Assembly: GCF_001570785.1 (NCBI RefSeq)
Contig: NZ_BCSI01000009.1
Span: 1 to 64,000 of the forward strand
DNA from: Dermabacter hominis NBRC 106157
GTDB lineage: Bacteria > Actinomycetota > Actinomycetes > Actinomycetales > Dermabacteraceae
Length of the DNA stretch: 64,000 bases
Direction of reading: 5' to 3'
Position numbers and translations under genes: made by a program. Below are positions 16,186 to 24,646 of this stretch, piece by piece. The notes beneath the pieces were generated by a model. That model saw nothing but the letters and a program-made list of their open reading frames with translations. It did not search any database and was not told the origin of the DNA. Position 1 is the stretch's first letter; each line of letters starts with the position of its first letter.

Positions 16186-16701
16186 ATGCCCGATTCGGGT
16201 AAAGCAGTACCCGCAGAGATGACGACCTATACGCACCCGGACATGGTCCTCGATGTGTTCGCACCTCGCGGGTGGGAAGAAGACACGTCGGGAGCTGACC
16301 GAGGCATCTTCATTTACCTTTCGGATGAAATCTGGAACGAGCAGTTCCGCCCGAACATCGTGCTCATCCAGAGGAAGGCCGAGGCGGGCATCGAGACCCT
16401 GGAAGGGCTCGCGGCGATCCAGGACGAGGTCGAGGACTCCTACGCGGATACGCTCGACGAATACCGGCTCATGCATCTTGATGCGGACACCGTCGGCGTT
16501 CAGGGGGTGCCGGGACTGCAACGCATTGCGTCGTACACCAACCCCGACGGCATCCCGCTGGTGATGTTCCAGTGGACCGCGGTGCACAACGGCGTCCACG
16601 TTGACCTCACCATCACGTACCCCACCGAGCTGCTGGGCGAGAGAGCGCAGCTGATCTTGAACATGGGGCACAGCCTGCTGTGGAAGGAGTCGGCACAGTG
16701 A
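16186..16701 (+). CDS. Mog1/PsbP-like (LpqN/DcrB-type) small protein
   Basis: 171 residues, no signal peptide, start after GAGGAGAGGCA. The pattern MVLDVFAPRGWEED, FRPNIVLIQRKA, GVQGVPGLQRIASY, MFQWTAVHNGVHVDLTITY is that of LpqN/DUF1795-like Mog1/PsbP-fold domains: beta-sheet with an FxPN strand and late QW...DLT strands. In type VI secretion, DUF1795 (Eag) proteins are chaperones that hold effector transmembrane segments. In mycobacteria LpqN is an ESX-linked lipoprotein. Here it directly follows the glycine-zipper protein, so a chaperone or immunity role is a reasonable inference. The following gene starts within its stop (GTGA). Confidence 0.55.
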   Translation: MPDSGKAVPAEMTTYTHPDMVLDVFAPRGWEEDTSGADRGIFIYLSDEIWNEQFRPNIVLIQRKAEAGIETLEGLAAIQDEVEDSYADTLDEYRLMHLDADTVGVQGVPGLQRIASYTNPDGIPLVMFQWTAVHNGVHVDLTITYPTELLGERAQLILNMGHSLLWKESAQ

Positions 16702-17480
16702 CTGAGCAGATCAACACGGGTAGCGACGGCACCGCGGTGGAACTCGGCTTCGAGAGCTTCATGATGCTGCTCGAAAAGGGAATCCCGAACGAGGGCCTTC
16801 GAGTCGTGGACGTGAACGACCAGGTCGTGGCAAGTGACGGTCGTGTTGCCGACGGCACCGAGGGCATCTGGCGCACCCTCAAGGACTATCGCTACCAGCT
16901 CACGATCACGTCGGTTGCCGGCAACGGAGCGGAAGACAACCGCTTCCTGTGGCTCGGGCCGGACGGCTGCGTGAGCGCCCAGACCGTTCTCACGGGTGAG
17001 GTTTCTGCTGCGCCGAGTTTCGTGCTCAAGTCGCATCAGCTCTCGAGCAGGTATGCCGTGCTGTTTGATCTCTCGGATCTCACGCCCGTCGCCGACAAAG
17101 ACTTCACGTCGAATGACTCGGTGAAGATCGACGCGGAAACGTGGGAGAACCTCGTTCTCGAGCCCGGGGAGGAAGACAAACTCCATAAGGCCCAGCAGGA
17201 TGTCGCCGCGGCCGTGCGCGACGTGTCACCGGGCGTGGCCGGCGACGTGACCCAGGGCCTTTACGAGCAGGTCGTTGTGGCCTCGGAGAAGCACACCGAG
17301 AATGGCCCGAAGCCGATCGCAACCGCGTGGGTGTCGACCCCGCACGGGTACCTGTCCTTCTACTCCGAGGCGCGCAAGATCTTCGGTAGCTCCCACTACC
17401 TTCAGCCAACCGATGCGTGGGTGCTGTACATGATGGCCGCCCATCAGCTCCCCTCCCAGCAGCAGATCTCCGCGTGGTGA
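16698..17480 (+). CDS. Unknown protein of effector cassette (EspG-like possibility)
   Basis: 260 residues. The GTG at 16698 overlaps the previous stop (GTGA) and has AAGGAG 9 bases upstream, which decides the start. No transmembrane segment or signal peptide. Alternating beta strands and a helical C-terminus (HYLQPTDAWVLYMMAAHQL). I do not recognise the family. Its length, soluble character and setting in a T7SS-like cassette would suit an EspG-type cytoplasmic chaperone, but no defining motif can be seen. An immunity role is equally possible. Translational coupling argues that it works with the 171-residue protein. Confidence 0.45.
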   Translation: MTEQINTGSDGTAVELGFESFMMLLEKGIPNEGLRVVDVNDQVVASDGRVADGTEGIWRTLKDYRYQLTITSVAGNGAEDNRFLWLGPDGCVSAQTVLTGEVSAAPSFVLKSHQLSSRYAVLFDLSDLTPVADKDFTSNDSVKIDAETWENLVLEPGEEDKLHKAQQDVAAAVRDVSPGVAGDVTQGLYEQVVVASEKHTENGPKPIATAWVSTPHGYLSFYSEARKIFGSSHYLQPTDAWVLYMMAAHQLPSQQQISAW

Positions 17481-17523
17481 GGCGTACCGCCGCTCGGCGG
17501 TGGCGAAAGAGGAGGATGGACGC

Positions 17524-17904
17524 ATGAAGATTCTTCTGTGGTCCCTCATCTTCGTCGTGACCGCAGCGATCTTTGCGTTCTACATGTTCCACGTTCGGTA
17601 TCAGAAGAACGCCGAGTGGTACGACGACTACCGCGAGATTCCGAACCTGTGGATCCTGCCCTATTGCACGCCGGTTTTTAGCGTCGGCGCGCTGCTCATT
17701 CTCCACGAGGAACTGGGGTTTCCTGGCGGGGCGTTCGTGGCTGAGCCGCTGCGGATCCTCGGGATCATCACCGTGGTCATGATCCCCATAGGCATTCTCG
17801 GCGCCGTCGGGGTGCCGCTTCCCTGGCCGTTCGCGCCGCGCTGGGTTGTCGAGCGCCGCAAGAAGGATCGCGCCGCACGAAAGCGCACAACCCCCGGCGC
17901 ATAG
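17524..17904 (+). CDS. Small membrane protein, candidate immunity protein
   Basis: 126 residues from ATG 17524, with AAAGAGGAGGATGGACGC before it. Three or four hydrophobic segments: KILLWSLIFVVTAAIFAFYM, WILPYCTPVFSVGALLIL, and IITVVMIPIGILGAVGVPLP, with a basic cytoplasmic tail ERRKKDRAARKR. As the last gene of the cassette, 43 bases after the previous one, it fits a membrane immunity protein protecting the producer from a membrane-active effector. The family is not recognised and other membrane roles are possible. Confidence 0.5.
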   Translation: MKILLWSLIFVVTAAIFAFYMFHVRYQKNAEWYDDYREIPNLWILPYCTPVFSVGALLILHEELGFPGGAFVAEPLRILGIITVVMIPIGILGAVGVPLPWPFAPRWVVERRKKDRAARKRTTPGA

Positions 17905-18003
17905 ATCCCTCGGGCCGGGCCCCGCGCACGTAGCGCCTTGGTGTTTTGTCCACTCCTGGGCGTCGTTCGGGTGGCGGCGAGGCGCCGGTAGCTGTACTGT
18001 AAA

Positions 18004-18018
18004 TGAGAACAGTTACCA
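18004..18018 (+). promoter_or_regulatory. Fur/Zur-type 7-1-7 box before the anchor-M surface protein
   Basis: TGAGAAC-A-GTTACCA matches the 7-1-7 Fur-family pattern TGATAAT-N-ATTATCA at 10 of 14 half-site positions, and lies 16 bases before the ATG at 18034, next to the ribosome site GAGGAGG. Binding there would block initiation. Confidence 0.45.
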
Positions 18019-18033
18019 TTCGAGGAGGGGTTC

Positions 18034-20493
18034 ATGCGGATTCTCCGCTCCACCGGCGCCACGCTCGCGGCTCTCACGCTCGCCCTCGCACCCGCCTTCG
18101 CGGGGCCCGACGGCGACCGTACGGTCCAGACGAACGCGCACATCGACGCGCCCAAGGTCTTTTGGGACAAAGACGCCAAGACATTCCAGATCAACTCCCA
18201 ATCCAACGGGAAAACGCTCCCGCTGGACAAGACCACCAACTGGGTTGGACGTGGCTACCAGGAGGACGGCACGCAAAGCTACATCTTTGACGTGACGAAG
18301 GATCCGCGCCTCGCCTTCCTTGGGAAGGAAGGCGACCACCTCTACATGGCGCCCCACAGCCCCGGTCCGGGCAATACCCCGATCTGGTCCGGTTTCGGCG
18401 CCGACACGGCAGTGCCCATCGAACAATTCCAGGACGAGAACTTCACCATCGAGCTGACGGGCTTCAACGGCCCCGGCGAGATGAACATGTTCAACTACTC
18501 GAGCTACGGCAACCTGCCGGTCACGCACCTGTTCTCCTCGCACGACAAGGTCTCACGTGCCGTGTGGCTCGACCCGGGCACGCACACCCACAACTTCACG
18601 ACGTTCACCAAGCCCGGCCGGTACGAGCTCACTTACCAGGCGAGCGCACGCAAGTCCGACGGCACCTTCACCGCCTCGAAGCCCACAACGCTCGTGTGGC
18701 GCGTGGGCGGCACCAACCCCGCTGACGAAAAGCTCGGCGACGTCAAGACGGCCTACGACAAAGCCGCTGGAGTGACTGGCGAATCCGCTCCGACCTTCAC
18801 CATCGCTCCGCACACGGGCAAGAAGAAGGACGGCGACGATCGCCTCACCGACCTCACCTTCGATGCCGGCAACGCCGAAGAAGAAGGCACCGTCGTGTTC
18901 TACATCGACGGCTACCACCTCGCCGAAGTGCCCGTGAAGGGCGGCAAGGCCACGTGGAGCGAGATGATCGGCTCGCAGAAGTCGACCTTCCAGGCCGTGT
19001 TCGTGCCCACGAAGGGCGCTGCTCGCTGGATCAGCGCGCCGCTCACCTCGAGCACTGGCCAAGCAGCCACGTCGACGAAGGACGCGGGCGACTTCCCCAC
19101 GGAAACCCCCGACTCTGCCGCAACCGGCTTCCCCAAGGGAGAGGTAAAGGTCAGCTCACGCGACGTTTCGGTGAGCGCGAAGGCCGGCGACAAAGACACC
19201 CTGATGAAGCTCTCCACGAAACCTGCCGACGACTCCCTCACCTATCACGTCTCGGGCGGGTTCTACGAAAAGGGCTCCCAGTACGCGACGTGTGACGTCG
19301 ATGCCGTCAGCGGCCCGGGCCGCCGAAGCTTCGATATCGACCGCGAAGCGTGCATGGGCGACAAGTATGACCTCCGCCTGACCCTCGAGCCGCTTCCGCG
19401 TGCCGCAATCGGCAACACCGAAGTCGCGGACTTCGGCCCGGTGACCGCCAAAGGTAAGGAAATCTCGACCCAGTTCTCCGAGAACGGCGCAACGGGCACC
19501 CCGGACGCGCCGGAAGGCGGGGATGCGTCGGACCCGGGCGCCGGAGATGAAGGGGCCGACGGTTCCCTCCTCAACACCCCCGTGACCATCAACAACGGGC
19601 ACGTTGACCTGCGCGTCATGGACGGCGACGGAAGCTTCTCCGTCGCCCTCGGCGACGACTCGCGCCAGCACGCGAAGAAGTCCGTGCTTCGCACGATCGA
19701 CTCGACAACGCTCGAGGTCACGAAGCTCGCGAAGGCCAAGCGTGAAGGTAACGTGCTTGCCGATAAGAGCTACGACGTGCTCGGCCCGAAGGGCAGCGAG
19801 CTGTATGTTCTGCCGCAGTCCCAGCAGCAGGGCCGGGTGTGGCCGGGCTTCTCGAGTGAAGAACTCGATCGCGACAAATACCCCGAGGGTGCAACGATGA
19901 CGCTCACCCCCGTCAGCGCCCCCGAAGGCGGTAAGTGGTTCGCGTACACCGAGAACTTCGGCACCATCAAGCAGATGTACGCCACGAGCGAGAAGGCTTC
20001 CGACATCCCGCTTCCGCCCGGCACCCACATGCACACCGCGTGGGCCTTCACGAAGCCGGGTACGTACACGATCGACGTCACGGCGCACGCTAAGCAGGCG
20101 AGTAACGGCGAGCGCAGCGCCGGTGACGGCGAGGCTACCGCCAAGACTCAGCGCCTCACCTTCGTTGTGGGCGAGCAGCCGGGCGGCGACCAGGGCGGCG
20201 CCGAGGGCCAGGATCCGTCGGGCGAAAACCCGGCCCAGCCGGGCAACCCCGCTGGCGATGCCGGTGACACCGATGGGACCGGAGCCGAAGGCGATCCCGC
20301 GGGCGCCGGCGCCTCTGATGCCGGTGGCAGTGCACCCGCAGCTTCCGACGCCGGCGGTGCATCTGATGCAGGCGGCGACGATCTACTGGGCGACCTCCCG
20401 CGCACAGGCGCGAGCGTTGGCCTGACCGTTGCTGCCGCGAGCGCGCTCGCGGCCGGCGGTGCGGCGCTCACAAGGCGTCGCAAGAACAGCTAA
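18034..20493 (+). CDS. Sortase-anchored surface protein with two choice-of-anchor-M-like domains
   Basis: 819 residues. Signal peptide LRSTGATLAALTLALAPAFA (cleaved near residue 24). Two related domains at about 45-235 and 515-705 share the pattern ...YMAPHSPGPGNTPIWSGFG / YVLPQSQQQGRVWPGFS and a closing HTHNFTTFTKPGRYELTY / HMHTAWAFTKPGTYTIDV. These are hallmarks of actinobacterial choice-of-anchor-M surface proteins, often linked to metal ABC uptake loci. A Gly/Asp/Ala-rich linker and the sorting signal LPRTGASV with membrane anchor and RRRKNS tail follow. The His pair in each domain could bind zinc. The Fur/Zur-like box upstream suggests expression under metal starvation. It is monocistronic, ended by a strong terminator. 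Confidence 0.85.
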   Translation: MRILRSTGATLAALTLALAPAFAGPDGDRTVQTNAHIDAPKVFWDKDAKTFQINSQSNGKTLPLDKTTNWVGRGYQEDGTQSYIFDVTKDPRLAFLGKEGDHLYMAPHSPGPGNTPIWSGFGADTAVPIEQFQDENFTIELTGFNGPGEMNMFNYSSYGNLPVTHLFSSHDKVSRAVWLDPGTHTHNFTTFTKPGRYELTYQASARKSDGTFTASKPTTLVWRVGGTNPADEKLGDVKTAYDKAAGVTGESAPTFTIAPHTGKKKDGDDRLTDLTFDAGNAEEEGTVVFYIDGYHLAEVPVKGGKATWSEMIGSQKSTFQAVFVPTKGAARWISAPLTSSTGQAATSTKDAGDFPTETPDSAATGFPKGEVKVSSRDVSVSAKAGDKDTLMKLSTKPADDSLTYHVSGGFYEKGSQYATCDVDAVSGPGRRSFDIDREACMGDKYDLRLTLEPLPRAAIGNTEVADFGPVTAKGKEISTQFSENGATGTPDAPEGGDASDPGAGDEGADGSLLNTPVTINNGHVDLRVMDGDGSFSVALGDDSRQHAKKSVLRTIDSTTLEVTKLAKAKREGNVLADKSYDVLGPKGSELYVLPQSQQQGRVWPGFSSEELDRDKYPEGATMTLTPVSAPEGGKWFAYTENFGTIKQMYATSEKASDIPLPPGTHMHTAWAFTKPGTYTIDVTAHAKQASNGERSAGDGEATAKTQRLTFVVGEQPGGDQGGAEGQDPSGENPAQPGNPAGDAGDTDGTGAEGDPAGAGASDAGGSAPAASDAGGASDAGGDDLLGDLPRTGASVGLTVAAASALAAGGAALTRRRKNS

Positions 20494-20510
20494 ACGCTCA
20501 CAGCTACAGA

Positions 20511-20546
20511 AAGGGCCCGCGCTTCTCCAGGGAGGCGCGGGCCCTT
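20511..20546. terminator. Terminator after the anchor-M gene
   Basis: Perfect 12-bp arms AAGGGCCCGCGC (20511-20522) and GCGCGGGCCCTT (20535-20546), 12-base loop, starting 18 bases after the stop codon. Confidence 0.85.
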
Positions 20547-21140
20547 CATGCTGCCTCTTCCCGTCCCACATCATGAAGAAAAGTGGGCTTTGGTGCTGCG
20601 CCGAGCCGGGAGTGCCGCCGAATCTTCATAAAGAGTGACGGCTTTTCGGGGAGGCGCGGGCCCTTCATACTGCTTCTTCCCGTCTCACATCGTGCGTACT
20701 GCTTCTCCCGGTCCCACATCCTCTCCCCGTCTCACATCATGAAGAAAAGTGGGGTTTGGCGCTGTGCCGGGCCGGGAGTACCGCCGAATCTTCATAAACA
20801 GTGACGGCTTTTGGGGGAGTCGAGGAGGTAGCGGTGTTTCGGGGGGGGCGGGCCCTTCATGCGCCTCTTCCCGTCTCAGATCATGAAGAAAAGTGGGGTT
20901 TGGCGCTGTGTCGGGCTGGGAGCGCCGGCGAATCTTCATAAAGAGTGACGGTGTTTGGGGGAGTCGAGGAGGGGGCGGTGTTTGGGAGAGTAGAGGGGGC
21001 GGTGTTTGGGGGAGTTGGAAGGTGACGGCAGTTGGGGGAGTTGAGGAGGGGCGGTGTTTGGGGGAGTCGAGGAGGGGCGATGTTTCGGGGAAACGAGAAG
21101 GTGGCGCCACCTGGAGAAGTCCAGAAGGTGGCGCCACCTG
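20536..21140. repeat. Intergenic repeat array: three hairpin units and a G-rich minisatellite
   Basis: Three imperfect direct copies of a unit of about 100 bases begin at ATGAAGAAAAGTGGG (20573, 20739, 20883) and end in CGAATCTTCATAAA-AGTGACGG (the A-AGTG junction varies). The ends ATGAAGA and TCTTCAT are inverted. Each is preceded by a shared block (GGGCCCTTCAT...CTTCCCGTC). From about 20945 to 21090 a shorter unit GGTGTTTGGGGGAGT plus G-rich tail repeats several times. At 21100-21111 and 21127-21138 the palindrome GGTGGCGCCACC occurs twice. No coding role is evident; small open frames here follow the repeats. Confidence 0.75.
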
Positions 21141-21174
21141 GGGCATCGAGGAGAGGGCCGCCGCTAGACGAGCG

Positions 21175-21798
21175 TCAGACAAGCGTCCGCTTCGTTAGTC
21201 GCAGCTGCACGTCGGCGCATTCCGCGACCCGCTTCGAGTGGGTCACGACGATCACGCACTTACCGGCTTTCGCCGCGCCCCGCAGAATCTCGATCACCTC
21301 TTCCGCCGTGTCCTCGTCGAGGTTGCCCGTCGGCTCGTCCGCGAGAACCACCGGCGCCTTCGACACGAGCGCACGCGCGATCGCAACGCGCTGCTGCTGC
21401 CCACCCGAAAGGCGAAGCACATTGCGGGTCGCCTGGTCCTTCGTGAGACCGAGGTTCTCGAGGCTTTCGACGCCTGCCTTCTTATCCACGAGACGAAGGT
21501 TTTCGAGCGGAGTGAGGTAGTCAATCAGGTTGTAGTTCTGAAACACCAGAGAGATCTGCTCGCGGCGATGCTTCGAATACCCCGTCTGTGCGATATCGGT
21601 TCCGTTGAATCGCACCGTGCCTCCGGTGGGTGCTTCAAGGCCCGCAAGGAGGCTCAACAGAGTGGATTTGCCCGCACCGGAGGCGCCGACAATCGCGTAG
21701 AGCTTCCCGAGCTCGAAGGTTGTCGAGACGTCCTCGAGAACCCGGCCGCGAGACTGTTCGTAGGTGTAGCTGACGTGATCGAGGTGAAGAATGCTCAT
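21175..21798 (-). CDS. ABC transporter ATP-binding protein (MacB/LolD type)
   Basis: 207 residues. Walker A GASGAGKSTLL (about residue 38), Q-loop LVFQNYNLIDYLTPLENL, signature LSGGQQQRVAIARALV, Walker B VVLADEPTGNLDE and the switch His in VVTHSKRVA. The Q-loop wording and short size are those of MacB/LolD/FtsE-type ATPases that work with FtsX-like permeases, two of which lie directly upstream. It would power a mechanotransmission-type transporter, exporting a peptide or moving lipoprotein or drug. Starts 9 bases after the second permease. Confidence 0.92.
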   Translation of the reverse strand: MSILHLDHVSYTYEQSRGRVLEDVSTTFELGKLYAIVGASGAGKSTLLSLLAGLEAPTGGTVRFNGTDIAQTGYSKHRREQISLVFQNYNLIDYLTPLENLRLVDKKAGVESLENLGLTKDQATRNVLRLSGGQQQRVAIARALVSKAPVVLADEPTGNLDEDTAEEVIEILRGAAKAGKCVIVVTHSKRVAECADVQLRLTKRTLV

Positions 21799-21807
21799 GA
21801 TGTGCTC

Positions 21808-23025
21808 CTAGCTCATAGAGGCGAGAATTGACTTCGGGCTGCGCCGAAAAACAGGAATAAGAACCGCTGCGACAGCGATGGCGACGATGAGGGCGCCCAC
21901 GCCAAGCGCAGCCAGGGCCGCGAGTGGACTCGCGGAAGGGGAGAGGGCTTCGAGAACCGGATCGTGAGAACGGGCCAGGAGAGCCTCGCTCACGACGTTC
22001 GTCGCGAGGAACCCCAGCCCGAGTGCGAGCACCGCCGCGACGGCTACGAGCGCGCAAATCTCCGTGAGGAACTGACGAAGGATGCTCCCCTTCGACCTGC
22101 CAAGGGAGAGCAGAATCCCGATCTCGTGAAGGCGGCCGCGCGCCCAAAACGCGAGCACGAGCACGAGCACCGCAATGCTCACTGCGCTCAGTCCAAGAAC
22201 GAGCCATGTGAGAAGGCGTTCCACGCCTGCGATCGAGGCAAGAACGGTACGAAACTGCGCCGAATTATCCTCGAGGCTCAGGTCAGGGCGAGCCTTATGC
22301 GCCTTCGCGAGCACGGCAGGAAGCGCCTCAGCGCTCGCGGTGCTGTATCGCGCGAGGGTCAACGACGCCGGATCGGTTAGGGGCGACATGTCTTCGGCCG
22401 CGGCGAAAATACGGTTCTCGGCCGCGCCCGCAGGGAGGCCGGACGGATTCTCCGCGCGCCCGCTAAAGATGCCGGTCACGACGAGTCGCACGAGCTTGCC
22501 GTCACGCACGAGCGTGATCGCGCTTCCCACCGACAGGTGGTTCTTCGCGGCAAAGTCCTTGTGCACGAGGGCGCCGTGCGACGAAGACGTCAGGTGCTCG
22601 CCCTGCTCAAGCGTGAAAAGCTTGCCTTGAAACAGCGGATTCAACTGCGAATTAGTCGTCGCCGTTGCCGTCATGTCATTCGCGAACTCCGGGTCAAGCT
22701 GCACCGCCCCGGCCGCCGTGACGGGACGGTGACCTTTTGGTTTCACGAGAAGATCCGTCTCGTACGTACTTGAGGTCACGCCGGGAAGCTTCGCGAGAGC
22801 GTCGGCATCGGTGCGGGCGAGGCTGGCGTCGGAATTCTGCGCCGTGAAACCAGCCCCGACGTTCCGATCGATCGCGCCGCTAATATCGCCCATCGTGGCA
22901 CGCACACCCGATTGCGCCACGAGCCCCGTGAAAATCAAGGTCATGAGCAGGAGAAGAATGATGCTGCGTGCGGGGCGCCTGCGCAGTGAAAGCACGGCGA
23001 GGCGCGCCGAAGAAAGGCCTCTCAT
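21808..23025 (-). CDS. FtsX-family ABC permease 2
   Basis: 405 residues from ATG 23025. The first transmembrane segment (RSIILLLLMTLIFTGLVAQS) is followed by a large extracytoplasmic domain (about 45-260) and three C-terminal segments (VLGLSAVSIAVLVLVLAFWA, and two further on). This is the FtsX/MacB architecture. The cytoplasmic motif GILLSLGRSKGSILRQFLTE lies between TM2 and TM3. The start overlaps the upstream permease stop by ATGA, so the two permeases are coupled and probably form a heterodimer with the downstream ATPase. Confidence 0.88.
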   Translation of the reverse strand: MRGLSSARLAVLSLRRRPARSIILLLLMTLIFTGLVAQSGVRATMGDISGAIDRNVGAGFTAQNSDASLARTDADALAKLPGVTSSTYETDLLVKPKGHRPVTAAGAVQLDPEFANDMTATATTNSQLNPLFQGKLFTLEQGEHLTSSSHGALVHKDFAAKNHLSVGSAITLVRDGKLVRLVVTGIFSGRAENPSGLPAGAAENRIFAAAEDMSPLTDPASLTLARYSTASAEALPAVLAKAHKARPDLSLEDNSAQFRTVLASIAGVERLLTWLVLGLSAVSIAVLVLVLAFWARGRLHEIGILLSLGRSKGSILRQFLTEICALVAVAAVLALGLGFLATNVVSEALLARSHDPVLEALSPSASPLAALAALGVGALIVAIAVAAVLIPVFRRSPKSILASMS

Positions 23026-24416
23026 TTGAGTGCCACCAGAAGCTTCTTCGGGGCCGTGCGAAGCATCGGGAGTGCGGCGAGCAGCACGCACACGATAATG
23101 ACGACGGCCGCCGCGATCGCGACGTATGCAACATCCTGATTGCCGAGGCTTACGTGCAATGAATCGAGAGTTTTAAGCGCGCTCGACGATTCGAGATCGG
23201 CGCCGGCCTGCTGCCCGGGAGCAAAACCATTCTTCGCAGAAGAATTGACGCTTCCCAGCACCGAAGAGCCAATAGATTGCGCGATAAACGTGCTCACGAG
23301 ATACGAGATCGCAATCGCTGGAATGGCGATGAGCCCAAGCTCCATCCAGTACTGGCGCAGCATTCCACCCTTGGTGGTGCCCACCGAAAGGAGCACACCC
23401 GTTTCCTTCTTGCGTTCACCGAGCCACAGGAACAGCATGAGGCTCAAAAGCGCGATGGCCAGGACGAACGTTGCGATTTTCGCGCCGTTCATGATCGAGC
23501 GAACGCCATCAACCGCACCGGTGATGCCCGCGAGATACTGCGTCGACGGGGCAAGCTGATAGTTGCGCCAGTCGATGCCGAGACGGCTCGCTTCCTCCGC
23601 GACCGCCTTGAGCTCAGCGCCCTTCTTCACGAAGAAATTAGCGTCCTGATAAATCTCGGTCTTCGCCGTCCATCCATAGAGCTCGCGCGTCGTGTCAAGA
23701 TCCGTGAATAGCGTATTGGCGAAAAGCTCGCTGCGCTGGGCAACGGGCCTCGGGTTATCTCCCGAAAAAAGGCCGACGATTTCCGTTTTGACCTCGGTCG
23801 TTGACTTGTTCTGGTTATCCACATCGAATTGGTTGCCCTTCACGGTGATCTCATCGCCCACCTTGAGGCCATTTGCTTTCGCGAGATCCTCGTGAATGAG
23901 GGCCTTGTGCGAGTCCCCACTTTGCAGGTGGCGGCCTTGCGTGAGGGTGAGCGCCCCACCGCGGAAGCTATTTTCCAGCTCAGAGCCGTTCACGCCCCAC
24001 ACGTTGGCGGCGTTGCCGAACTGCTTTTCCTTTTGCTCGTCGTACTCGTTGTGGTCGAGCTTCTTGACGTTTGCGCCCACAAGATCCGCCGTGACGTTCT
24101 GGCGCGCGACGTAGCTGTCGACGTTCTTGAGCTTCGCGATCTTCTCGATATCCGCACCCTTCACGGTGCCTGCGCCGCGGGGTGTTCCCTGATTGAACTG
24201 CGGGTTGTTTTGCAGAACGAAGCCCGCGCCCGTGCGCCGATCAACCTGTGCTCCCGCCGCATCGGCAGCGCGCGTCACCGAACCGGTCACCATGAGCGCC
24301 GACATCATCGCCGCGAAAATTCCCAAAATAATGAACGACTTGACGCGTTGACGTGAAACGTAGCGCCAGGCCCGGCCGAAAGACGACACGGAACGATCCT
24401 TTCCAGAAGGCAACAT
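23022..24416 (-). CDS. FtsX-family ABC permease 1
   Basis: 464 residues from ATG 24416; ATG 24437 or 24452 are also possible because none has a good ribosome site. TM1 is KSFIILGIFAAMMSALMVTG, then a large outer domain (about 50-300) rich in KGNQFDVDNQN-type polar sequence, then three transmembrane segments. The coupling motif GVLLSVGTTKGGMLRQYWME is the same as in its partner. First gene of a three-gene operon with a second permease and an ATPase. Substrate unknown; two-permease FtsX systems in actinobacteria and firmicutes often sense or remove peptides. Confidence 0.86.
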   Translation of the reverse strand: MLPSGKDRSVSSFGRAWRYVSRQRVKSFIILGIFAAMMSALMVTGSVTRAADAAGAQVDRRTGAGFVLQNNPQFNQGTPRGAGTVKGADIEKIAKLKNVDSYVARQNVTADLVGANVKKLDHNEYDEQKEKQFGNAANVWGVNGSELENSFRGGALTLTQGRHLQSGDSHKALIHEDLAKANGLKVGDEITVKGNQFDVDNQNKSTTEVKTEIVGLFSGDNPRPVAQRSELFANTLFTDLDTTRELYGWTAKTEIYQDANFFVKKGAELKAVAEEASRLGIDWRNYQLAPSTQYLAGITGAVDGVRSIMNGAKIATFVLAIALLSLMLFLWLGERKKETGVLLSVGTTKGGMLRQYWMELGLIAIPAIAISYLVSTFIAQSIGSSVLGSVNSSAKNGFAPGQQAGADLESSSALKTLDSLHVSLGNQDVAYVAIAAAVVIIVCVLLAALPMLRTAPKKLLVALK

Positions 24417-24646
24417 TAGGTGTTTGAGCCGCCGCATAACAGCGTGCGGCAACGACGAAAGAACCTAACGAAGCAGTCTGGAATGGTTCCCAGCTTGGGG
24501 TGGGAAACCCCGGTGAAAGTGGCATCCCCTCGGGGAAAACTCCGGGATTGAAACGGGTAAAAAGTCCCGAAATCTGCCCTTTTTCTGCGAGAACTCGGGC
24601 GATCCCGGATCAATCCCCTAAAACGCCGCGGGAGAGTGAGGTGTGA

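Noticed and set aside
20583-21198. Short open frames in the repeat region after the anchor-M gene
   Set aside because: They simply translate the intergenic repeats, share no start or ribosome site, and give low-complexity Pro/Gly text.
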